NCBI GenBank assembly: GCA_947495975.1
Contig: CANMBE010000001.1
Coordinates: 1 to 64,000, forward strand
Length of the DNA stretch: 64,000 bases
From: Ignavibacteria bacterium
GTDB lineage: Bacteria; Bacteroidota; Ignavibacteria; Kapaibacteriales; Kapaibacteriaceae
Reading direction: 5' to 3'
Shown here: positions 30,757 to 40,204 of the stretch, one piece after another
Numbering within the stretch: position 1 is the first letter of the stretch
Layout of the letters: each line of letters opens with the position of its first letter
Notes under the pieces: generated by a model
What the model saw: only the letters and a program-made list of their open reading frames with translations
Databases searched by the model: none
What the model was told of the DNA's origin: nothing
Translations under genes and position numbers: made by a program

Positions 30757-31617
30757 TTACCCCTGCTTGGGGACGAATAATTTCATTGAAATATCGAGTG
30801 CTGTTGCGCTATGTGTAATTGCACCCACACTAATGAAGTCAACACCCGCCTCGGCATATGCACGAATGTTTTCAAATGTGATTCCGCCGGATGCTTCAGT
30901 CTCCAACTTTCCCTTCACCATCCGTACACCTTCTGCTACGGAGCTCGGTGTAAAGTTGTCGAACATAACGCGATGCACGCCCGTGCATTCGAGTATTTCT
31001 GCAACATCATCAAGTGACCGAGCTTCAACTTCAACCTTTAATGATGGTCTGCCTCGTACTTCGGAAGCAACTTTTTCAACTGCCTCTCGAATGCCACCGC
31101 AGGCAGTGATATGATTGTCCTTGATCATCACCATATCATGCAAACCAATGCGGTGATTCAATGCACCACCAATTGTTGTCGCATATTTATCGAGTAAGCG
31201 CCAGCCAGGAATTGTCTTACGTGTATCTAAAACGCGAGCACGTGTGCCCGCTATCTCGTCAACATATTGTTGCGTCTTTGTTGCAACTCCACTCATTCGC
31301 TGAATAAAATTGAGTGCGGTGCGCTCGCCAGCTAACAACGCGTGGGCGGGACCTTCAACCAGAGCCAACACAGTTCCACTCACAATTCTATCGCCTTCGT
31401 TCACCTTGATTTCGATGTCAACTTCAGAAGAGAATTCGCGAAACACGAGCGCCAGTATCGGCAACCCACAAATCACGCCATCTTGTTTCATCACAAATCG
31501 AGCTGCAGCAGTTGCATCATGAGGTACACAGTAGTCGCTCGTAATATCCCCCGTTCCTAGATCTTCATGGATCGCAAACTGGATGAGTCGGATAATGGAA
31601 GAATCGATGGGAAGCAT
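30757..31617 (-). CDS. nadC: carboxylating nicotinate-nucleotide diphosphorylase
   Basis: 'EDLGTGDITSD', 'RTALNFIQRMSGVAT', 'DTRKTIPGWRLLDKYA', 'EVEARSLDDV'. Confidence 0.96.
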   Translation of the reverse strand: MLPIDSSIIRLIQFAIHEDLGTGDITSDYCVPHDATAAARFVMKQDGVICGLPILALVFREFSSEVDIEIKVNEGDRIVSGTVLALVEGPAHALLAGERTALNFIQRMSGVATKTQQYVDEIAGTRARVLDTRKTIPGWRLLDKYATTIGGALNHRIGLHDMVMIKDNHITACGGIREAVEKVASEVRGRPSLKVEVEARSLDDVAEILECTGVHRVMFDNFTPSSVAEGVRMVKGKLETEASGGITFENIRAYAEAGVDFISVGAITHSATALDISMKLFVPKQG

Positions 31618-31667
31618 GCTGCTGGGTAAGAGGGTTAGAGGTGTAACAGAAGAAGCAATTTATCTCA

Positions 31668-33278
31668 TTACGCTATTATCACAGGTGCAAACTCAAACAT
31701 ATCCGCGTTAAACAGCCCCCTATCACTCAACTTTAATTGAGGGATTACAAGCAAGGCCATGAAGGAGATGGTCATAAAAGGAGCTCGCAAGGTTGAGCCA
31801 AGGGCTTTTGCACGTGCATCGATTGTCGCATAGGTGTGTGCAACCTGATATCCATCATCGGCCGACATCAGACCCGCAACAGGGAGTGGAAGAATGTCAG
31901 TGACTCCATCTGCTGCAACACATATACCACCGCGAGCTTCTATGATTGCGTTCATTGCAATGACGATATCTGCATCGGTTTTACCAACAGCAACAATATT
32001 ATGCGAATCATGTGCAACGCTGCTGGCGATAGCACCGCGTGCTAAGCCGATATTCTTGATATATGCAATGGCAGGGGGCGCATGAGAATAACGATTCACC
32101 ACAACGATTTTTAATACGTCCTCAGATGGGAGAGTGAGTTGCTCTTCAGTAGTTACAAGTTGTCCATCGTGCGCAACAATCACCCGAGCAACCTTGCCCT
32201 CATGATCAGTTACGATGCGATCTACAGTGATTGGTAAACATGCGAATTGATTTATGGTCCGTTCCTCAACATGTGGAATGTTAGAGGAACCATGTTCTGC
32301 TACACACTCACCCTTGATCCACGTTTGCATGACATTGAAATTTGTGAGATCGCTTACAACGATAATGTCCGCAGGATCGCCAACTCGCAGCAGTCCAACA
32401 GGGAGTCCATAATGCTCCACTGGATGCACACATGCGGCACGCAAGACATTCAGTACATTGTAGCCAAGAGCTACTGAACGCTGCACAAGGAGGTTGATAT
32501 GACCAGCAACGAGTGAATCTGGATGCATATCATCGCTGCAAAACATGACAGAGTCAGGATGAGATTCCAAGAGTGGATGCAACGCATCATAGTTGCGTGC
32601 TGCAGAGCCCTCTCGAATGAGGATCTTCATGCCCACTGCTACCTTGTCTAACGCCTCATCCAACGAAAAACACTCATGATCTGTGGTAATCCCATGTGCT
32701 GCGTATGCGGCTGCTTGATCTCCACGGAGTCCGGGTGCGTGACCGTCAATGACTCGACCGCATTCTTTTGCGACGGCCAACTTCTCTCGTACAATGGGAT
32801 CGTTGTGTAATACTCCGGGCCAATTCATCATCTCACTGAGATAACGAATTCGTTCATCAGTAAAGAGATCGCGAATATCTGCTGCAGTAATCTCTGCTCC
32901 AGCAGTTTCAAACGTTGTGGCAGGAACACAGGAAGGGGCTCCAAATGCAAACGTAAATGGAACACGAGCCCCATTATCAAGCATGTATCGCACACCTTCC
33001 ACGCCACACACATTTCCAATCTCATGCGGATCACTCACGGTTGCTACGGTGCCGTGTACAACTGCAAGCCTAGCAAACTCACTCGGGATGAGCATTGATG
33101 ATTCAATGTGAACATGCGCATCAACAAATCCAGGCATGATGTACTGGTCTTGGCGAGCAGAGTTGTTTTCTGTTATGGAAGCAACAATTCCATTTTCTAT
33201 CGCAACGTTCCCTGGAAAGATGCGACGTGCATGAAGGTCAACGACTAATCCTTCGAGCTGTGTTGTGCGAATGGCCAT
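31668..33278 (-). CDS. ade: adenine deaminase
   Basis: 'MPGFVDAHVHIESSML', 'GTVATVSDPHEIGNV', 'CSDDMHPDSL', 'VAHDSHNIVAVG'. Confidence 0.94.
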   Translation of the reverse strand: MAIRTTQLEGLVVDLHARRIFPGNVAIENGIVASITENNSARQDQYIMPGFVDAHVHIESSMLIPSEFARLAVVHGTVATVSDPHEIGNVCGVEGVRYMLDNGARVPFTFAFGAPSCVPATTFETAGAEITAADIRDLFTDERIRYLSEMMNWPGVLHNDPIVREKLAVAKECGRVIDGHAPGLRGDQAAAYAAHGITTDHECFSLDEALDKVAVGMKILIREGSAARNYDALHPLLESHPDSVMFCSDDMHPDSLVAGHINLLVQRSVALGYNVLNVLRAACVHPVEHYGLPVGLLRVGDPADIIVVSDLTNFNVMQTWIKGECVAEHGSSNIPHVEERTINQFACLPITVDRIVTDHEGKVARVIVAHDGQLVTTEEQLTLPSEDVLKIVVVNRYSHAPPAIAYIKNIGLARGAIASSVAHDSHNIVAVGKTDADIVIAMNAIIEARGGICVAADGVTDILPLPVAGLMSADDGYQVAHTYATIDARAKALGSTLRAPFMTISFMALLVIPQLKLSDRGLFNADMFEFAPVIIA

Positions 33279-34594
33279 GTGTGTTGTTTCTTAGCAAGGA
33301 TAAGGTACACGGCAACACCAATGATTGGTGCTGCAAATCCAAGTTGTTGTTGAAGGGGCTTAGCACTTGAGAAGATCCACACCCATCCCACTATCGTCAA
33401 CAACACTGGAACAGGATACAGCCACATGCGCCATGGCATAGCTTTAGCGCCAACGCGTTTGCGCAGCAACATGAGACCCACTGCCTGCGCTACGAACTGT
33501 GTGAACACTCTCATCGTTATGATTGACTTAATCGCATCGCCTAACTCAAGCGTCAGCGTAAACAGAATTGCTACACCCCCTAACACAAGAAGTGAGATGT
33601 GTGGGAAATTCTTGGTAGGATGTTCACGGCCAAACACGCTAAAGAAAAGTCCATCCTTTGCAGCAGCGTATGGGATGCGTGTGTAACCAAGGATGACACT
33701 AAAGAGTGACGCGATGGCAACGATAAGAACAAGACCGGTAGCAAACTGAGCGGCCACTGGACCGTGTACAGTGTTGATAAGTGTACTCACAACAAAGGGC
33801 GATGCGGCTACCTCTGCTACGGGTAGGATTGCATAGATGGCTGCCTGCATGGCGAGATACAACACACCAATACCAATGATTGATATAAACATGCTTCGTG
33901 GAATGACGCGCTCTGGGTCTCGTACTTCTGCTCCTAGGTGACACACATTATAGTAACCTAGGTAGGAGTAGATGGTTGGGATTGTTGCAATTCCAAGAGC
34001 AGCCCAAATCGCGTCGTTACCTATAGCCCCTTGCACAACATCGCCACTCATGATCTGATCAATACTGCCAAATGCAATACCGGTTCCGATGATCCACAGC
34101 AGAGCAGCGATGACGCACGTCCAAAGGATAAGAGAGATACGACCCACATCGCCAACACGTCGGTAAAGCAGTGCAACGAGCAACACTATCAGCAACACGC
34201 CGATTAGTTTTGCTGTGAAAGGGTTGAGTGGCCCCGTTAAAAACGCGATGTATTTCGCAAAACCAAGCGCTCCCGATGTAACAACGAGGGGTGCTTGAAA
34301 TGATGTTTGCCAAACAAACAAAAAGGCCATAAGCCTACCCCACGTTTCGCGCCCATACGTTTCGCGCAAAAATGCATACGAGCCCCCTGCTTGGGGCATC
34401 TTGGCTCCCAGCTCGCTCCATACGCTTGCATCTACAAGTGCAAGAGACATTCCCACACACCATGCAAGGAGAGCCAGCGGTGCAGATCCCATCGTAGCTG
34501 CTACAAGTGCCGTTGTTACAAACGGCCCAATGCCCACCATATCTATCATGTTGATAGCAGTGGCCTGAAGAAATGAAAGCTCGCGGCGTAGCAT
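33245..34594 (-). CDS. APC family amino acid permease
   Basis: 12-TM pattern, 'NMIDMVGIGPFVT', 'AKMPQAGGSYAFLRETYG'. Confidence 0.9.
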   Translation of the reverse strand: MLRRELSFLQATAINMIDMVGIGPFVTTALVAATMGSAPLALLAWCVGMSLALVDASVWSELGAKMPQAGGSYAFLRETYGRETWGRLMAFLFVWQTSFQAPLVVTSGALGFAKYIAFLTGPLNPFTAKLIGVLLIVLLVALLYRRVGDVGRISLILWTCVIAALLWIIGTGIAFGSIDQIMSGDVVQGAIGNDAIWAALGIATIPTIYSYLGYYNVCHLGAEVRDPERVIPRSMFISIIGIGVLYLAMQAAIYAILPVAEVAASPFVVSTLINTVHGPVAAQFATGLVLIVAIASLFSVILGYTRIPYAAAKDGLFFSVFGREHPTKNFPHISLLVLGGVAILFTLTLELGDAIKSIITMRVFTQFVAQAVGLMLLRKRVGAKAMPWRMWLYPVPVLLTIVGWVWIFSSAKPLQQQLGFAAPIIGVAVYLILAKKQHTWPFAQHSSKD

Positions 34595-34600
34595 CGTGGT

Positions 34601-35467
34601 CTATTTCTTTGTTGCGTCGGCCGACCAAAGAAGTTTATCGCGGAGCAGATCGTAGTACGTACTATCGGCACGCTTCACAAGTTTAACGAGATGCTCACTC
34701 TTACGAATAAGAATTGTTTCTCCCTTTCGCGCAGTGCCGAGAATTTTTCCATCTGCTACAACATGTGCCGCCGAATTCTCGCCCAACAACTCGCAACGGA
34801 TTTCACTTCCATCATTAACGATGAGAGGGCGAAGCGTAAGTGTGTGTGGTGCAATTGGAGTAATGCACAACGCATTTGCCGAAGGTGCAATGATTGGACC
34901 ACCAGCAGCGAGTGAGTAGGCCGTTGATCCCGTTGGTGTACAGATAATAACGCCATCAGCTCTGTAGTCAGCTACGTGATGCTCATTAACAAAGGCACGC
35001 ACGGCAATCATTTTTGCTTCTGAAGAGCGCTCAATCAAAACTTCATTCAACGCATAAGCAACTACACCGCTGAATTCTACCACGAGTGTTGTGCGATCTA
35101 CAATGCGGTAGTTGCCTTTGATCACATCCATAATTGCTTCATCGAGCTCCGTTACTGGGAACTCAGCGAGAAATCCCAGCTTGCCAACGTTAACACCCAT
35201 GATTGGAATGTCTGAGCCCATGAGTAAACGTGCCGTTGCCAAAAGCGTACCGTCACCACCAAACGTCATGACCATATCGGCATGCTTCTCAAATTCCTTA
35301 GCGGAGCGCACTTCGCATTTCGATGCAATTTCTGGACTAAGCGCTGCTTCAAGAATATGATCGATCATAACTTCCACACCTTCCTCGAACAGTCGAGTGA
35401 TAGCGTGTGTAGCCCACGTGATTGCATCTATACGGGCAGTGTATGCAAGGACTGCTATACGTCTCAT
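34601..35467 (-). CDS. nadK: NAD(+)/NADH kinase
   Basis: 'TFGGDGTLLATARLL', 'GVNVGKLGFLAEF', 'DGVIICTPTGSTAYSLAAGGPI'. Confidence 0.95.
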   Translation of the reverse strand: MRRIAVLAYTARIDAITWATHAITRLFEEGVEVMIDHILEAALSPEIASKCEVRSAKEFEKHADMVMTFGGDGTLLATARLLMGSDIPIMGVNVGKLGFLAEFPVTELDEAIMDVIKGNYRIVDRTTLVVEFSGVVAYALNEVLIERSSEAKMIAVRAFVNEHHVADYRADGVIICTPTGSTAYSLAAGGPIIAPSANALCITPIAPHTLTLRPLIVNDGSEIRCELLGENSAAHVVADGKILGTARKGETILIRKSEHLVKLVKRADSTYYDLLRDKLLWSADATKK

Positions 35468-35745
35468 TACGCCAGCTCGCCTGAGGTGAAGGGGGCGTGT
35501 GGGTTGCCAAACTCATCCACAAAATTGAGTTTGAGAGTGCTCAATGTTTGATCCAAAAAGTGCGCTTCGTTTGGTTCGAGATTTCCCTTCGTCCTCTGCT
35601 GAAGCACGTCTAGCACATCTATAACATACCGGGCATGTTCGATGCTCTTGGTAATCTCATTCGTAGCAGGGTTGAGCATCTTCCCGAGGGCAACCATACC
35701 TTCGATCTGATACACTTGAATAATCGTTAGGAATGTGGGTTTCAT
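35467..35745 (-). CDS. DUF1844 domain-containing protein
   Basis: 'VALGKMLNPATNEITKSIEHARYVIDVLDVLQQRTKGNLEPNEAHFLDQTLSTLKLNFV'. Confidence 0.85.
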   Translation of the reverse strand: MKPTFLTIIQVYQIEGMVALGKMLNPATNEITKSIEHARYVIDVLDVLQQRTKGNLEPNEAHFLDQTLSTLKLNFVDEFGNPHAPFTSGELA

Positions 35746-36701
35746 ACGAGGATGTATGCAAGGTCTGTGAGATACGATGGTACTGGTTTGCGTTCAACCC
35801 AGGTTTTTTCAAGCGGCACATGAGTGATCTGTCCTGACATTTCGCCAACCATGATGTCAGTCTTACCTTCGAGTAGCGCATCAATAGAGGCTGCCCCTAG
35901 GCGAGATGCAAGCACTCTATCGCGCACGGTTGGCGATCCACCTCTTTGGATGTGACCAAGAATGGAAATCTTTGATGAAACACCGTAGCGCTCTTCGAGT
36001 TTCTTACTGATACCCATGGCGCCCCCTAACTCATCGCCTTCGCCCACGATAACAACCGTACGCTTATCGAGTCCTTGCGTAAGGATGCGCTGATACAATT
36101 CATCGATATCAGTGAGCGTTTCAGGCACGGCAACGTATTCGGCACCACATGCAATGCCCACATCCATTGCGATAAATCCGGCGTGACGTCCCATTACTTC
36201 GATAAAGAAGAGTCTGCCATGTGAGTCTGCAGTATCGCGGATCTTGTCAATTGCCTGTGCGGCAGTATTGATTGCAGTATCATACCCAATGGTGAAGTCT
36301 GTACCCCACAGGTCATTATCAATGGTCCCGGGTGTGCCAACGATTGGAATGCCATGCTCTTGCCACATGCAATGTGCGCCATGGAATGTACCATCTCCTC
36401 CGCAAGCGATTATTCCATCTACGCCATGTTTGCGGATTTCGTGTGCGGCTTTGATTCGACCTTCAACTTCTTCGAATTCAGGACAGCGCGAGGTCTTGAG
36501 AACCGTGCCACCACGGTCAATAATATTCGCAGTCCTGAATCTGTCGAGCACCTCAAAGTGACCCAGGATCATTCCTGAGTAGCCACCAATGATTCCAATA
36601 ACCTCAACTCCGCGCTTCTCACCCGTACGTTCAATTGCACGGACGTGGGCGTTCATTCCGGGGGCGTCGCCACCACTTGTAAAGACTGCTATGCGTTTCA
36701 T
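35742..36701 (-). CDS. pfkA: ATP-dependent 6-phosphofructokinase
   Basis: 'VFTSGGDAPGMNAHVRA', 'IACGGDGTFHGA', 'PGTIDNDLWGTDFTIGYDTA', 'EVMGRHAG'. Confidence 0.96.
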   Translation of the reverse strand: MKRIAVFTSGGDAPGMNAHVRAIERTGEKRGVEVIGIIGGYSGMILGHFEVLDRFRTANIIDRGGTVLKTSRCPEFEEVEGRIKAAHEIRKHGVDGIIACGGDGTFHGAHCMWQEHGIPIVGTPGTIDNDLWGTDFTIGYDTAINTAAQAIDKIRDTADSHGRLFFIEVMGRHAGFIAMDVGIACGAEYVAVPETLTDIDELYQRILTQGLDKRTVVIVGEGDELGGAMGISKKLEERYGVSSKISILGHIQRGGSPTVRDRVLASRLGAASIDALLEGKTDIMVGEMSGQITHVPLEKTWVERKPVPSYLTDLAYILV

Positions 36702-36803
36702 GAGTAGCGAAGATACGAGGAGGGTTCATAGCCACAGCAATCATGCAATGTTACCGAAAGGTAACGGAATCATGATGTACGGACGCGCTAGTTTTGCATT
36801 CGG

Positions 36804-36830
36804 TAACATTTCGCTAACAATTTCATAACA
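36804..36830 (+). promoter_or_regulatory. candidate Pho box: three TAACA direct repeats at 11-bp phasing
   Basis: TAACATTTCGC TAACAATTTCA TAACA; repeats start at 36804, 36815, 36826, just upstream of the phosphate porin/pst operon. Confidence 0.65.
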
Positions 36831-36846
36831 CTAGCAAGTTTATGCC

Positions 36847-38088
36847 ATGAAAATATCAGTCAGAAGCGCTGTAGCCATATTCTGTACAATCCTGGTTCTG
36901 ATGTCTGTTGAGGCTATGTCACAGGCCAGCACCATGTCTCATGGAAGCTTCGATTTTAATACTGACGGGGTGATTTTTCAGTCGGCAGACACCAATACGC
37001 GCGTTGTGATGCGGTTTCGCATGCAGAACTGGGCCATTTACACAACCAAGACGATGACTGATGAAGAGGACCTCGACCTTTCTGCAGGATCTACAGACCT
37101 TGTGGTGCGTCGCCTTCGGCTTCGATTTGGTGGCTCTCTTGTTGACCCCAGACTGACTTTCAACATCCAATTGTCGTTTACGCGGTCTGACATAGATTGG
37201 AACGACACCCAGTTTCCGAACATCATTCGAGACGCCATGATCTTTTGGAGCTTCAATAAGAACCTGCAGGTAGGGTTTGGCCAAACAAAACTTCCAGGCA
37301 ACAGGCAGCGTGTAATCTCATCGGCTGACCTAGAAATAGCAGATAGATCCATCGTGAATGGCGCATTTACACTTGACCGAGACTTTGGTTTTCAAGCCTT
37401 TTGGCGGCCTATTTCAGGAGATCAGATCGTAAATCTGCGGGCAGCGATATCGAGTGGTGACGGTCGCAACCAGCCCGTCATTAGCGGCGGTGGTCTTGCC
37501 TATACGGGTCGGATAGAATTCCTCCCCTTTGGTGCCTTCACCAATGGTGGCGACTATTTTGAAGGCGACCTCTCCCGAGAACAGAAGCCAAAGGTCAGTA
37601 TTGGTTTGTCCTATCAGCACAATGATCGCCACACAAAGACCCGTGGACAGCTAGGCAAACTACTGTTTCAGCCGCGCTCGGCAGACATTCTCTATGCAGA
37701 TGGGCTGTTGAAATACGATGGCTTTTCTTTGTACGGCGAATACGCCCAGCGTGCTTCACAGGACCCAATTACATATAAGGACACAACGAAGAAGGAATCT
37801 GCAGCAGTCTTTGTTGGAAACGGATATATGGTTCAGGCGTCGTACATTTTCCCATCAATGTGGAATGTAGCTGCACGCTACGCCGTTGTACATGCCGGAG
37901 ATCAGCTTGCTGGACTAGCTGATTACACCACAATGACGAATATTGCCGGTGTGGTTGGGTACTACATTAACAAGCATAGAATCAAGACAAATCTTGAGAT
38001 TGGCACCACTCGCACAACGCTCCACAACAGTAATGACGTAACGCAATTCACCTATTACAGCAGATTTAACATGGAACTCGGCATTTAA
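36847..38088 (+). CDS. phosphate-selective porin (OprO/OprP-like)
   Basis: Signal peptide, 'RLRLRFGGSLVDPRLTFNIQLSF', 'GFGQTKLPGNRQRVISSADLEIADRS'; upstream of pst genes. Confidence 0.85.
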   Translation: MKISVRSAVAIFCTILVLMSVEAMSQASTMSHGSFDFNTDGVIFQSADTNTRVVMRFRMQNWAIYTTKTMTDEEDLDLSAGSTDLVVRRLRLRFGGSLVDPRLTFNIQLSFTRSDIDWNDTQFPNIIRDAMIFWSFNKNLQVGFGQTKLPGNRQRVISSADLEIADRSIVNGAFTLDRDFGFQAFWRPISGDQIVNLRAAISSGDGRNQPVISGGGLAYTGRIEFLPFGAFTNGGDYFEGDLSREQKPKVSIGLSYQHNDRHTKTRGQLGKLLFQPRSADILYADGLLKYDGFSLYGEYAQRASQDPITYKDTTKKESAAVFVGNGYMVQASYIFPSMWNVAARYAVVHAGDQLAGLADYTTMTNIAGVVGYYINKHRIKTNLEIGTTRTTLHNSNDVTQFTYYSRFNMELGI

Positions 38089-38193
38089 ACTGAGATTACA
38101 AAAGCATAACACCACAATCTGAACCCCGGCTCGTCCGCACAGCTCTCGTAAATTGCTCGGCGTTCTGTTCACCCTCTTCGATTAAGGCAACAC

Positions 38194-39036
38194 ATGAAGT
38201 TTTTTCGTCTTATAGCTCCATACACTGCAACTTTCCTCCTCTTGACACTCGTTGCCCTGGCTATGCCTAAGCAGCGCGTTACGATTAAGGGTTCTGACAC
38301 GATGGTGATACTTGTTCAACGATGGTCGGAGTTATATCCTGACAAGAAAAACGTTGAATTCCAGGTTACTGGTGGTGGCTCGGGAACCGGAGTTGCAGCA
38401 CTCATCAATGGCACCACAGATATATGCTCATCATCTCGTCCAATTAAAAAAGATGAGGTTGCCCAACTCGAAAAGAAATTTGGGTATAAGGGGCTCGAAA
38501 TTCGCGTTGCCATGGATGGCCTCGCGATCTACGTACACAAGGACAACCCCGTTAAGCAGCTTTCGCTAGCGCAAATCAAGGACATTTTTACCGGAAAGTT
38601 CACAAACTGGAAAGACGTTGGCGGTTTAAACAAGCCTATCCTTCTCTATTCTAGAGAGAATAATTCCGGAACGTATGAGTTTTTTAAAGAGCACGTGCTG
38701 AATAAGCAAGATTTTGCTTCAAACACACAACACATGGCTGGAACCGCTGCACTGATTAATGCAGTTTCAAAAGATCCCAATAGCATCGGTTTTGGTGGAG
38801 CAGCATATGCAAAGAATGTAAAAGCAATTGCTGTTTCAAAAGATGGCTCAGGCAAGGGAGTTGTGCCTTCAGACAAAGCAATTCACAGTGGCGAGTATCC
38901 TATCTCGCGTTTTCTGTATTTCTATCTCAATCAAAAACCATCCGGCAACATCAAGAAATTCATCGATTGGGTGATTTCTCCGGCTGGACAAAAGGTTGTG
39001 ACTGAAGTAGGGTATTATCCAATCAGGCGCAAATAA
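38194..39036 (+). CDS. pstS: phosphate ABC transporter substrate-binding protein
   Basis: 'IKGSDTMVILVQRWSELY', 'VTGGGSGTGVAALINGTTDICSSSRPIK', 'SRENNSGTYEFF'. Confidence 0.95.
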   Translation: MKFFRLIAPYTATFLLLTLVALAMPKQRVTIKGSDTMVILVQRWSELYPDKKNVEFQVTGGGSGTGVAALINGTTDICSSSRPIKKDEVAQLEKKFGYKGLEIRVAMDGLAIYVHKDNPVKQLSLAQIKDIFTGKFTNWKDVGGLNKPILLYSRENNSGTYEFFKEHVLNKQDFASNTQHMAGTAALINAVSKDPNSIGFGGAAYAKNVKAIAVSKDGSGKGVVPSDKAIHSGEYPISRFLYFYLNQKPSGNIKKFIDWVISPAGQKVVTEVGYYPIRRK

Positions 39037-40203
39037 GTGAGCAACCCGTTTCGTCGGGAACGAACACGACCAGGTGAATGGGTGGCCGAGACTTCCATTC
39101 GTCTTGTTGCATCAGCTTCGATCATTGTGATCTTTTTGATCTTCGTGTTCGTATTTCGAGAAGCGTCGTCTCTCTTCCAAACTGCTGATGTAGCGACAGT
39201 CCCCTCTCAAACGTCCGCATCAACTCCAGAATCAGAAATGGTTCCAGAGTCATATGGTGCAGATTCAGAAGAGCCAGTTCTTGCATCTGTAGAAACCGGT
39301 GAGCCCGGAGCGCCGGGTCAGTTTATTTACAAGCCAAAAAATTCCTCATATCCAGAAATCTACAACCCTGATACGGGGCTCCTTCCTGCGGATATAGACG
39401 CAGTGCTAAACACAACCGAAGTAGAAGACTCGCCAGAGCAAATTGAACTCGCACAAAATTTGACCAGTAATGTTTGGCAGCCAGTTGGCGAAGTGCCCAA
39501 GTTTGGCATTATTCCCTTACTTATTGGAACTGCCAAAACAACACTTATTGCCATCCTCATTGGCGCACCACTTGGCATCCTTGCGGCACTCTACGTTGCG
39601 TTCTTCGCCAAGAGATGGGTTCGCGAGTTTGTAAAACCAGGCATTGAGTTACTTGCCGGGTTCCCGTCTGTAGTTATTGGATTTTTCTGCCTCGTTACTG
39701 TGGCAACATTGATCCAGGATATTACTGGACTTCCATACCGGCTAAACGCGATAGTTGGTGGTATTGGTCTTTCACTTGCTGTTATACCGATTGTGTTTTC
39801 AATTGCAGAAGACGCTTTGAGTTCTGTTCCCAAGACTCTTCATGAAGCGTCGCTTGCTCTTGGTTCAACTGAGTGGCAAACTGCATACCGTGTGATGTTA
39901 CCTGCGGCTGCACCCGGGGTGTTTGCGGCTGTATTGCTCGGCATTGGCAGAGCGTTTGGTGAGACCATGATTGCCATCATGGCAACTGGCAATGCGCCCC
40001 TTTCATCATGGTCATCCTTTGAACCTGCACGTACCGTAGCTGCAACAATTGGAAGTGAAATGGGGGAAGTAGTATGGGGCTCGCAACACTACGGTGTGCT
40101 CTTCTTCTTGGGAGTACTTTTATTTGTTGTCTCTTTTGGTCTTAACGCCATCACTGAGCTGTATGTAAAGAAGCGCCTCATCAAACGCTTCCAGGGTCAA
40201 TGA
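39037..40203 (+). CDS. pstC: phosphate ABC transporter permease PstC with long acidic periplasmic insertion
   Basis: GTG start directly after pstS stop; 'GTAKTTLIAILIGAPLGILAALYV', 'EASLALGSTEWQTAYRVMLPAAAPG'. Confidence 0.94.
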   Translation: MSNPFRRERTRPGEWVAETSIRLVASASIIVIFLIFVFVFREASSLFQTADVATVPSQTSASTPESEMVPESYGADSEEPVLASVETGEPGAPGQFIYKPKNSSYPEIYNPDTGLLPADIDAVLNTTEVEDSPEQIELAQNLTSNVWQPVGEVPKFGIIPLLIGTAKTTLIAILIGAPLGILAALYVAFFAKRWVREFVKPGIELLAGFPSVVIGFFCLVTVATLIQDITGLPYRLNAIVGGIGLSLAVIPIVFSIAEDALSSVPKTLHEASLALGSTEWQTAYRVMLPAAAPGVFAAVLLGIGRAFGETMIAIMATGNAPLSSWSSFEPARTVAATIGSEMGEVVWGSQHYGVLFFLGVLLFVVSFGLNAITELYVKKRLIKRFQGQ

Positions 40204-40204
40204 C

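Noticed and set aside
30699-30780. Terminator between rpoN and nadC (AAAGTGGCAAAAAGCCAGG and CCCCTGCTTGGGG)
   Set aside because: Stems are short and not followed by a clear T tract; too weak to call.
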